Shown in pieces: positions 35,567 through 41,948 of a DNA stretch of 41,948 bases; the stretch's first letter is position 1, and each line of letters begins with the position of its first letter. Both the position numbers and the translations under genes were made by a program. The notes under the pieces were generated by a model. That model saw nothing but the letters and a program-made list of their open reading frames with translations, was not told where the DNA came from and did not search any database. The stretch is from Rhodospirillales bacterium (lineage in GTDB: Bacteria; Pseudomonadota; Alphaproteobacteria; Acetobacterales; Acetobacteraceae): contig JANXVC010000318.1 in the NCBI GenBank assembly GCA_025351925.1, forward strand, positions 1 through 41,948, read 5' to 3'.

Positions 35567-36492
35567 GGCACGTCGCAGTCCTGTATGGCGGCATCTCCGC
35601 CGAGCGCGAGGTCAGCCTGTCCTCGGGCCGCCAGGTGATCGCGGCGTTGGCTGGCGCCGGCTTTGACGTCACGCCTATCCTGGTCGGGCCGGACCTGGGC
35701 GCCATGATCGCAGCCCTCGACCCCAAGCCGGACGTGGTGTTTAACGCGCTGCACGGGCGGTTCGGCGAGGACGGGGTGGTCCAGGGCGTGCTGGACTGGC
35801 TCGACATCCCCTACACCCACTCCGGCGTCCGCGCCTCGGCGCTGGCGATGGACAAGCAGGCTGCAAAAGCGGTGTTCGCCGCCGCTGGGCTGCCGGTGGC
35901 GCGCGGGCGGGTTGTTGATATCGATGAGCTTGCGGCGTCGGATCCGGTGCCGCTGCCCTACGTGGTGAAGCCGCTGAACGAGGGATCGTCGGTCGGCGTC
36001 GAGATCCTGCGCGGCGGTGACAACCGCCGGGCAGAGTTGGCGCGCGGCTGGCGCTTCGGCCGGACCGCTATGGTCGAGGAATATGTGCCTGGCCGCGAGC
36101 TGACGGTCGGCGTGATGGGCGACCGTGCGCTCGCCGTCACCGAGATCGCGGCAGCTGCTGGCTTCTACGACTACGAGAGCAAATATGCGGCCGGCGGGTC
36201 CCGCCACATGGTTCCAGCGCCGGTGCATCCCGAAACCTACGCCCGCGCAATGGACGTGGCGCTGGCGGCGCACCGGGCGCTGGGCTGCCGCGGCGCCACC
36301 CGGGCCGACCTGCGCTACGACGACACGCATTGTAAGGAGGGCGACGAGCCGGGCCGCCTGGTGCTGCTGGAGGTGAACACGCAGCCGGGTCTGACGCCGA
36401 CGAGCCTGCTGCCGGAGCAGGCGGCGCATCTCGGCATCGACTTTCCCGCGCTGTGCGCCTGGATGGTGGAGCACGCCGCATGTCACGCCTAG
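35563..36492 (+). CDS. ddl: D-alanine:D-alanine ligase
   Basis: ATP-grasp enzyme (309 residues) that makes the D-Ala-D-Ala dipeptide used by MurF. The N-terminal LYGGISAEREVSLSSGRQV, NALHGRFGEDGVVQG, LPYVVKPLNEGSSVGVE and the C-terminal VLLEVNTQPGLTPTSLLPEQ are diagnostic. It is the DdlB-type copy found in dcw clusters. The ATG at 35563 overlaps the murB stop, and its own 3' end overlaps the ftsQ start by 13 bases in another frame. Confidence 0.97.
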   Translation: MRHVAVLYGGISAEREVSLSSGRQVIAALAGAGFDVTPILVGPDLGAMIAALDPKPDVVFNALHGRFGEDGVVQGVLDWLDIPYTHSGVRASALAMDKQAAKAVFAAAGLPVARGRVVDIDELAASDPVPLPYVVKPLNEGSSVGVEILRGGDNRRAELARGWRFGRTAMVEEYVPGRELTVGVMGDRALAVTEIAAAAGFYDYESKYAAGGSRHMVPAPVHPETYARAMDVALAAHRALGCRGATRADLRYDDTHCKEGDEPGRLVLLEVNTQPGLTPTSLLPEQAAHLGIDFPALCAWMVEHAACHA

Positions 36493-37394
36493 CAAGGTCG
36501 GATCGCGCCCCAATCAGCAACACGCCGCTACGCTCCCAGCGCACGCCGGCCAAGCCGCCGCGTCCGCTGAACGACCGTCCGTCCCGCTGGCGGCTGCTGT
36601 TTCGCCGGCAGCGCCACCTGCTGCGCCCGCTCGCCTGGACATTGATGGCGCTCGTGCTGCTGGGCAGCGCTGCCGCCCTGGTGCGGACGCTGCAGCCCGC
36701 CAGCTCCCTGGCGTCGCTGCGGGAGCGGGTCACTGCCGGCACCAGCCTAGTCGTGCGGGACATCGTGATCGAGGGCCGGTTGCTGACGCCCGAGGGCATG
36801 CTGCGCGCGGCACTTGGCGTGTCCAAGGGCGACAAGCTGCTGGGCTTCTCGCTCGAGGCCGCCCGCGCGAGGATCGAGCGGCTGACCTGGGTGCAGCACG
36901 CCACCGTGGAGCGCCGGCTGCCTGGCACCATCGTCGTGCAAATCACCGAGCGTCGCCCTTTCGCGGTCTGGCAGACCGGGAGCCGGTTCGTGCTGATCGA
37001 CCGGTCGGGTCAGATCGTCGCCGACCAGGACCCGGTGAAGGACGCCGCCGCCTTTACCGTGCTGCCTTTGGTCGTCGGACCCGGCGCGCCGGGATACGCC
37101 GCCGCCCTGCTGGATCAGCTCGCCGCCCGGCCCGAGCTGCGCGCCCGCGTGGTAGCTGCGATCCGGGTTGGCGAGCGCCGCTGGAACCTGCGGCTCAGCA
37201 ACGGCGCCGACGTGCTACTGCCCGAGGGCGCTGAAGCGCCGGCGATGACCCGGCTGATGGAGCTGCACACCGCGCAGGCGCTGCTGGACCGCCCGCTGCA
37301 GAGCCTCGACCTGCGCCTGCCCGACCGGCTGGTGGTCCGCCCGTTGCCGGAGCCGCCCTTGCCGCTGCCGCCCAACCCGCGCCGGCCAACCTAG
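36480..37394 (+). CDS. ftsQ: Cell division protein FtsQ
   Basis: Single-pass divisome protein (304 residues) that links early and late division proteins with FtsL/FtsB. It has a basic, Pro/Arg-rich cytoplasmic tail of about 45 residues, one membrane helix (LAWTLMALVLLGSAAALV), a POTRA domain beginning VVRDIVIEGRLLTPEGMLRA, and the beta domain containing WVQHATVERRLPGTIVVQ and ERRPFAVWQ. It ends in a Pro-rich tail. The ATG at 36480 lies inside the last codons of ddl; a GTG nine codons earlier is possible but less likely. A 10-base gap with AGGAAAG separates it from ftsA. Confidence 0.94.
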   Translation: MSRLARSDRAPISNTPLRSQRTPAKPPRPLNDRPSRWRLLFRRQRHLLRPLAWTLMALVLLGSAAALVRTLQPASSLASLRERVTAGTSLVVRDIVIEGRLLTPEGMLRAALGVSKGDKLLGFSLEAARARIERLTWVQHATVERRLPGTIVVQITERRPFAVWQTGSRFVLIDRSGQIVADQDPVKDAAAFTVLPLVVGPGAPGYAAALLDQLAARPELRARVVAAIRVGERRWNLRLSNGADVLLPEGAEAPAMTRLMELHTAQALLDRPLQSLDLRLPDRLVVRPLPEPPLPLPPNPRRPT

Positions 37395-37404
37395 GAAAGC
37401 GGGG

Positions 37405-38829
37405 ATGAACGACATGACCCGCAATGCCGCGCCGCTCGCCGCCGACAGCTTGCTTACTGCCCACAAATCGTCCGTCGGCAAGCCGGACGCCGGTAGGTTG
37501 GATGCTGGCAAGCTGGCTGCGGGCAAGCTGGATATGGGCAAGTCGTTGGGCGCCTTCTTGCCGCCGGCGATGCCTCCGGATCCGCCAGCGCGCCGTCCCC
37601 TGCGGGCCGGGTTGTTCGGCGTATTGGACGTTGGCAGCACGAAGGTCACCTGCCTGATCGGCCGCATGGACGCCGACGGCCAGGTGCGCGTGCTCGGCTT
37701 CGGCGTGCGGCAGTCCCGCGGCGTGCGAGCGGGCGGGATCACTGACCTGGACTCGGCGGAGCAGGCAGTCCGCGGCGCGGTCGGCGACGCGGAGACCCAG
37801 GCGGACCACCGGCTGCGTTCGGTCACCGTGAACCTTACCTGCGGCGCCCCAGAAAGCCGCCTGTTCAGCGTGCAGTGGCCGGTTGGCGGGCGCGCCGTGA
37901 CCGAGGCGGACGTACGGCGTGTCGTACAGGAGGCCCGTGCCCGCGCGTTCTTCGAAGGGCGCGAGACGATCCACGCGCTGCCGCTCGGCTTCGCGGCGGA
38001 CGCCACGTTGGGCGTCGCCGACCCGCGCGGCCTGCATTGCGACACGCTGTCCGCCCGGCTGCACGTGGTTGACGCGTCTGCGACCGCGCTGCGCAATCTC
38101 GAAACGACGGTGCTGCGCTGCGAGCTGTATATTTCGGAGCTGGTCAGCGCCCCTATGGCGGCCGGGCTGTCGGCGCTGGTGGAGGACGAACGGCTGCTGG
38201 GCGCCACCGTGATCGACATGGGCGGCGGCACGACCGGGATCGGCGTGTTCAGCGAGGGCAACCTGCTGCACACGGCGCAGCTTACGGTCGGCGGCGCCCA
38301 CGTGACCAACGACCTGGCCCGGGTGCTCTCGACCTCGGTGGCCGACGCCGAACGGTTGAAGACCGTCTATGGCAATGCCGACGGCAGCCCGGATGACGAA
38401 CGAGAGATCCTGTCCGTGCCGCTGGTGGGCGAGGAGGGGCACCACTTTGCGAAAATTCCACGCAGCCAATTGGTGGACGTGATCCGTCCACGCCTGGAGG
38501 AGACGTTCGAGATGGTCCGCGAACGGCTGGACCACGCGGGCCTGGCGCGGGAGGCCGGAACCCGCGTCGTGCTGACCGGCGGCGCCAGCCAGCTGGTTGG
38601 CGCACGGGAGATGGCGGGCCGGATCCTCGACCGTCAGGTGCGCCTGGGCCGTCCGTCGCCGCTTCGGGGGCTGCCGGATGAGGTGTCGGGCCCCGGCCTG
38701 GCGACGGCGACGGGCCTATTGAGATGGGCCGGCGGGGTAGGGCGCTCGCTGGCCGATATCGATACGTCCGACGACCCGCCGGCCGGGTTCATCGGCCGCA
38801 TCGTTAATTTTGTCCGCAACCGGCTGTGA
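37405..38829 (+). CDS. ftsA: Cell division protein FtsA with repeat-bearing N-terminal extension
   Basis: Actin-like protein that tethers FtsZ to the membrane. The core starts at about residue 67 (LFGVLDVGSTKVTCLIGRM, phosphate-1 loop), with the 1C region, VIDMGGGTTGIGVF (phosphate-2) and VVLTGGASQLVG (adenosine motif). The C-terminal helix GFIGRIVNFVRNRL is the membrane-targeting amphipathic helix. The 66-residue N-terminal extension includes four or five copies of a pentapeptide G-(K/R)-(L/P)-(D/A)-(A/M) at residues 25-47. The ATG follows AGGAAAGCGGGG. A 69-base gap follows before ftsZ. Confidence 0.94.
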   Translation: MNDMTRNAAPLAADSLLTAHKSSVGKPDAGRLDAGKLAAGKLDMGKSLGAFLPPAMPPDPPARRPLRAGLFGVLDVGSTKVTCLIGRMDADGQVRVLGFGVRQSRGVRAGGITDLDSAEQAVRGAVGDAETQADHRLRSVTVNLTCGAPESRLFSVQWPVGGRAVTEADVRRVVQEARARAFFEGRETIHALPLGFAADATLGVADPRGLHCDTLSARLHVVDASATALRNLETTVLRCELYISELVSAPMAAGLSALVEDERLLGATVIDMGGGTTGIGVFSEGNLLHTAQLTVGGAHVTNDLARVLSTSVADAERLKTVYGNADGSPDDEREILSVPLVGEEGHHFAKIPRSQLVDVIRPRLEETFEMVRERLDHAGLAREAGTRVVLTGGASQLVGAREMAGRILDRQVRLGRPSPLRGLPDEVSGPGLATATGLLRWAGGVGRSLADIDTSDDPPAGFIGRIVNFVRNRL

Positions 38830-38843
38830 GATGTAACGACTCG

Positions 38844-38872
38844 TTGAAACCGTGCCAATCCGTAACTAATCG
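38844..38872 (+). promoter_or_regulatory. ftsZ: Candidate ftsZ promoter
   Basis: TTGAAA at 38844-38849 and TAATCG at 38867-38872 are separated by 17 bp in the ftsA-ftsZ gap, an AT-richer spacer of 69 bases. The -35 matches five of six consensus bases and the -10 is poor. An extra internal promoter for ftsZ is common in dcw clusters, but this one is only a sequence match. Confidence 0.35.
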
Positions 38873-38898
38873 ATAGAACCCGTCCTGGGAGACCTTGC

Positions 38899-40434
38899 AT
38901 GACCTTGAACCTGACTGTTCCGCAGCAAAGCCACACCGACTTCACGCCGCGCATCACTGTGATCGGGGTGGGCGGCGGCGGCACCAACGCCGTTGACAAT
39001 ATGATTGCGCTCAATCTGCAGGGCGTGGACTTCGTGGTCGCCAATACGGATGCGCAGCAATTGCAGCATAGTAGGGCCGACCGCCGGGTGCAGCTGGGCC
39101 CGCACTTGACGCAAGGCCTCGGTGCCGGCGCCAAGCCGGAGATCGGACGCGCCGCCGCGGAGGAGGCCGCCGACGAGCTGATGCGGCACTTGGACGGTAC
39201 CCACATGGTGTTCATCACCGCCGGCATGGGCGGCGGCACGGGTACCGGCGCAGCACCGGTGATCGCCCGCATGGCGCGCGAGCGCGGCGTGCTGACGGTC
39301 GGCGTGGTGACGAAGCCCTTCACCTTCGAGGGCGCCCGGCGGGGCAAGGCGGCCGAGGCCGGGATTACTGAGCTGCAGCAGTTCGTCGATACGCTGATCG
39401 TCATCCCGAACCAGAATCTGTTCCGTTTAGCCAACGAGCGGACCGGCTGGAAGGAGGCGTTCAAGATGGCCGACCACGTGTTGTACATGGGCGTCCGCGG
39501 CGTCACCGACCTCATGGTGGCGCCGGGCCTCGTGAACCTCGACTTTGCCGACATCCGCACCGTGATGGCGGAGATGGGCAAGGCCATGATGGGCACCGGC
39601 GAGGCCGACGGCGAGAACCGCGCCATCCGCGCTGCCGAGGCCGCGATCAGCAACCCGCTGCTGGAGGACACCAGCATGGCCGGCGCGCGCGGCTTGCTGA
39701 TCAACATCACCGGCGGCGACGACATGACGCTGTTCGAGGTCGATCAGGCGGCGAACCGCATCCGGGAGGAGGTGGCCGAGGACGCGAACATCATCTTCGG
39801 CTCGGCGATCGACGAAAACCTGGCCGGGCGGGTGCGGGTCTCGGTCGTGGCGACCGGCATCGACATCGGTCAGACTGAGGCGCAGAAGCCGCGGCTGGTC
39901 GCGGTTGGCGGCGGCGGCATGACCCACGCTGTTTCGTCAGCGCCTGCGGCGCTGTCGAGCCCGCCGCCTTCCGTCATGCCGCCGTCGTTCAGCATGATGA
40001 GCCAGCCAGCCGCGCCGCTGGTGCCCGCGCAGCTGCTCACGCCGCGTGCGTCCGAGCCGCCTGGCGAGGCGTCCGGGTACTACAACGCGCAACATGGCGC
40101 TGACGTCCAGCAAAGCGGCTCGCAGCGCTATACGCCCCCGGCACCCGCGCAGCGTCCGGCAGCGGCGCCGCGGACCAGCGGCACGTTCACCGAACCCAAC
40201 CGCACCAAGCCGGCGCAGCCCGTTCCAGCGCCCAACGCCACGCCGAGCGCGGCGCGTAGCCTGTTCGACATCATGACCGGCATGGGGCGGAGCCGTCGGG
40301 TGGCGGTGTCCGACGCCGAGCCGCATCGGGCGGAGCCGTCCTTCCCCGGGCATGCCACTCCTGCTGCACTGCGGCAGGAACCGGCGGATGAGGGATTGGA
40401 CATCCCAACTTTTCTGCGCCGCCAGAAGTCATAA
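38899..40434 (+). CDS. ftsZ: Cell division protein FtsZ
   Basis: Tubulin-like GTPase that forms the Z-ring. The 511-residue chain contains [18 protein letters not shown], the G-box [18 protein letters not shown] (about 108-125), and the T7-loop region [11 protein letters not shown]. From about residue 330 a linker of roughly 160 residues, rich in Pro, Ala and Ser, leads to the C-terminal peptide [12 protein letters not shown] that binds FtsA. A long linker is usual in alphaproteobacteria. The ribosome site is GGGAGA before the ATG. Followed by 144 bases with inverted repeats, then lpxC. Confidence 0.97.
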   Translation: MTLNLTVPQQSHTDFTPRITVIGVGGGGTNAVDNMIALNLQGVDFVVANTDAQQLQHSRADRRVQLGPHLTQGLGAGAKPEIGRAAAEEAADELMRHLDGTHMVFITAGMGGGTGTGAAPVIARMARERGVLTVGVVTKPFTFEGARRGKAAEAGITELQQFVDTLIVIPNQNLFRLANERTGWKEAFKMADHVLYMGVRGVTDLMVAPGLVNLDFADIRTVMAEMGKAMMGTGEADGENRAIRAAEAAISNPLLEDTSMAGARGLLINITGGDDMTLFEVDQAANRIREEVAEDANIIFGSAIDENLAGRVRVSVVATGIDIGQTEAQKPRLVAVGGGGMTHAVSSAPAALSSPPPSVMPPSFSMMSQPAAPLVPAQLLTPRASEPPGEASGYYNAQHGADVQQSGSQRYTPPAPAQRPAAAPRTSGTFTEPNRTKPAQPVPAPNATPSAARSLFDIMTGMGRSRRVAVSDAEPHRAEPSFPGHATPAALRQEPADEGLDIPTFLRRQKS

Positions 40435-40443
40435 CCGTAGCAA

Positions 40444-40478
40444 TTACAGTATATTACGCAGTAATGTTCAGAAACATT
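40444..40478. promoter_or_regulatory. Inverted repeats in the ftsZ-lpxC gap
   Basis: ATTAC (40453-40457), GCA and GTAAT (40461-40465) form a perfect palindrome, preceded by another ATTAC at 40444. AATGTT (40463-40468) and AACATT (40473-40478) form a second, overlapping 6-bp hairpin with a CAGA loop. The stretch is AT-rich and lies 10-44 bases after the ftsZ stop. It could be an operator for lpxC or a weak ftsZ terminator; no T-run follows. Confidence 0.45.
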
Positions 40479-40578
40479 CATTGATTTGGCGTTCCCCTGG
40501 CAGCCGCTTAGGTTGCATCAGGGGCGCGGCCTGTGCGTCCAGAAAACCATTCCAACCCACGGGTTGGTCGAGGATATC

Positions 40579-41538
40579 ATGGACGGATTGCCCGACTTCG
40601 CACCGACTGCACACGACCTGCCGCTGTCCCATGCGGCTGGCCCGACGCAACGCACCCTGAAGTCGGCCATCTGCTGCGTCGGTGTCGGCTTGCACTCCGG
40701 CAAGCGGGTCAACGTCACCCTTCGTCCTGCCGCAATCAACTCTGGCGTCGTATTCCGGCGGAGTGACCTTGGTGTGGATATTGTGGCGCGCTTCGATCAG
40801 GTCGCCGACACGCGGCTCTGCACCGTATTAGCCTTGCCGGATCATCCGGAGGTCCGGGTTGGCACGGTCGAGCACCTGATGGCTGCGCTGTCGGCTTGCG
40901 GGATCAGCAACGTCCTGGTGGAGCTCGACGGTTCCGAGGTGCCGGTGCTGGATGGATCGGCCGCACAGTGGGTGTTCCTGCTGGACTGCGCCGGCTCCGT
41001 TGAGCAGGACGCGCCGGCCCGGATCATCGAGGTGCTGCAGACGGTGCGTGTGCAGGACGGAGAGGCCTTCGCCGAACTGCGGCCGGGTGCGTCTTCGTCG
41101 CTGGAGATGTCGGTATCGATCGCCTTCGACGCCCGGGCCATCGGACGGCAGGCGTTTTCGCTCGCGGTCAGCGGGCCGGCGGTACGGCATGAACTCGCAG
41201 AGGCACGCACCTTCGCGCTGGCCCACGAGGTCGCTGGATTGCAGGCGGCGGGTCTGGCGCAGGGCGGCAGCCTTGACAACGCGATCGTCGTTGATGGTGC
41301 ACGCGTGCTGAACCCGGGGGGCCTGCGCATGGAGGATGAGTTCGTGCGCCACAAGATGCTTGACGCCGTCGGTGACCTGGCGATGGCAGGCGCCATGCTG
41401 CAAGGCCGCTTTATCGGGCACCGCTCCGGCCACACTCTTAACAACCGCGTGCTGCACGCGCTGTTTGCCGATGCGGCGAACTGGCGTGAGGTCACCCAGC
41501 CAGAATGGGCGAAGGCGTCGGTCTTGGAAGCTGCATAA
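40579..41538 (+). CDS. lpxC: UDP-3-O-acyl-N-acetylglucosamine deacetylase
   Basis: Zinc amidase catalysing the committed step of lipid A synthesis. The 319-residue protein has the N-terminal TLKSAICCVGVGLHSGKRV, zinc ligands His99 (EHLMAALSACGI), His258 and Asp262 (RHKMLDAVGDL), and catalytic His285 in GHRSGHTLNN. The frame is open about 31 codons upstream, but the ATG at 40579 has GAGG five bases before it and gives the usual N-terminus. Followed by a 43-base gap to bamD. Confidence 0.97.
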   Translation: MDGLPDFAPTAHDLPLSHAAGPTQRTLKSAICCVGVGLHSGKRVNVTLRPAAINSGVVFRRSDLGVDIVARFDQVADTRLCTVLALPDHPEVRVGTVEHLMAALSACGISNVLVELDGSEVPVLDGSAAQWVFLLDCAGSVEQDAPARIIEVLQTVRVQDGEAFAELRPGASSSLEMSVSIAFDARAIGRQAFSLAVSGPAVRHELAEARTFALAHEVAGLQAAGLAQGGSLDNAIVVDGARVLNPGGLRMEDEFVRHKMLDAVGDLAMAGAMLQGRFIGHRSGHTLNNRVLHALFADAANWREVTQPEWAKASVLEAA

Positions 41539-41581
41539 CGCATTCCTAACGACGGCAACGCCGTGCTATAGGGCCGCTGTC

Positions 41582-41948
41582 ATGAAGCATCGCACTCGCC
41601 TCCTCCGCGCGTTGGCCGCCCGTCTCACGCCCGGACTGGTGGTCCTGGGGCTGTTGCAGGGCTGCGAGACGATACACTCGATCGCACCTTGGACCGGGAA
41701 ATCCGAAGACCTGCGGGTGAAGGTCGATCCAGCGTCAAGAACCGTCGAGGAGCTCTATAACAACGGGATCGATGCGCTCAACCAGAAGCGCTACGCCACG
41801 GCGGTCACACAGTTTGACGCGGTGGAGCAGAACTACCCCTACTCGTCCTGGGCAATAAACGCTCAACTGATGCATGGCTACGCGGAATATTTGCAGAACC
41901 ATTATACGGAGGCGATCGGCTCGCTGGACCGCTACATTCAGCTTCATC
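41582..41948 (+). CDS. bamD: Outer-membrane assembly lipoprotein BamD, 3'-truncated by window edge
   Basis: N-terminal 122 residues of BamD, the essential TPR lipoprotein of the BAM complex. A signal peptide with lipobox LLQGC places the mature Cys near residue 28. The TPR region begins VEELYNNGIDALNQKRYATA, followed by VEQNYPYSSWAINAQLMHGY and YTEAIGSLDRYIQLH, all typical. The frame runs off the end of the window. TATAGG at 41567-41572 is a possible -10 with a poor -35. BamD directly after lpxC is a known alphaproteobacterial arrangement. Confidence 0.93.
   Translation, partial: MKHRTRLLRALAARLTPGLVVLGLLQGCETIHSIAPWTGKSEDLRVKVDPASRTVEELYNNGIDALNQKRYATAVTQFDAVEQNYPYSSWAINAQLMHGYAEYLQNHYTEAIGSLDRYIQLH

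Noticed and set aside
35131-36513. 460-codon minus-strand ORF opposite murB and ddl
   Set aside because: Antisense shadow of conserved genes.
41552-41564. ACGGC/GCCGT hairpin after lpxC as terminator
   Set aside because: The stem has five pairs, the loop three bases, and no T-run follows; it may be chance in GC-rich DNA.
1-41948. CRISPR arrays, insertion sequences, prophage or tRNA genes
   Set aside because: No spaced direct-repeat array, transposase, integrase, phage structural gene or complete tRNA cloverleaf was recognised on either strand.

Overview
The window is high-GC bacterial chromosome from an alphaproteobacterium, most likely Rhodospirillales/Acetobacteraceae-like (the order/family level is an inference). 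The evidence is a two-piece (circularly permuted) tmRNA with an Ala-rich tag, an alpha-type SspB adaptor, a class A RNase P RNA placed directly upstream of mraZ, an FtsZ ending in the usual alphaproteobacterial peptide, and an uninterrupted dcw cluster. It is almost entirely chromosomal housekeeping DNA. No insertion sequence, prophage, CRISPR array, integrase or tRNA gene was seen.

Region 1 (1-9.0 kb): the 3' part of an Mrp/ApbC Fe-S carrier ATPase; a Rieske non-haem iron oxygenase; convergent ribokinase and thyX on the minus strand, separated by a 23-bp tandem duplication that creates two identical eight-codon micro-ORFs; the permuted ssrA gene; a lower-GC lipoprotein; a Tat-exported ABC substrate-binding protein (minus); then sspB, class I fumarase and a VOC protein.

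Region 2 (9.0-16 kb): a queuosine block made of a VUT/YhhQ-type transporter, queA, tgt, queF and queG, interrupted by a minus-strand two-DTG aspartic-protease lipoprotein. It is followed by class II fumarase (a second fumarase), a ribbon-helix-helix protein and a 59-residue unknown protein with a hairpin leader.

Region 3 (16-21.3 kb): a 980-residue AsmA-family protein (minus), a DjlA-like TerB/J-domain protein, an AmiD-type amidase, rnpB with a likely terminator, and an AT-rich control region holding a perfect DnaA box and a 10-bp-phased array of MraZ boxes.

Region 4 (21.3-41.9 kb): mraZ-rsmH-ftsL-ftsI-murE-murF-mraY-murD-ftsW-murG-murC-murB-ddl-ftsQ-ftsA-ftsZ-lpxC and the start of bamD. Together these genes make the peptidoglycan precursor, flip or polymerise it at the septum, build the Z-ring, start lipid A synthesis and begin the BAM complex. 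From mraZ to ftsQ every junction is an overlap, a 1-nt gap, or is bridged by a micro-ORF that ends in ATGA on the next start codon.

No wholly new multi-gene system was recognised. The most unusual signals are the micro-ORF relays at three gene junctions (thyX/ribokinase, mraZ/rsmH, ftsL/ftsI), the divergent genes sharing one CATG as both start codons, the ssrA/sspB proximity, and the low-complexity extensions on FtsL, FtsI and FtsA.
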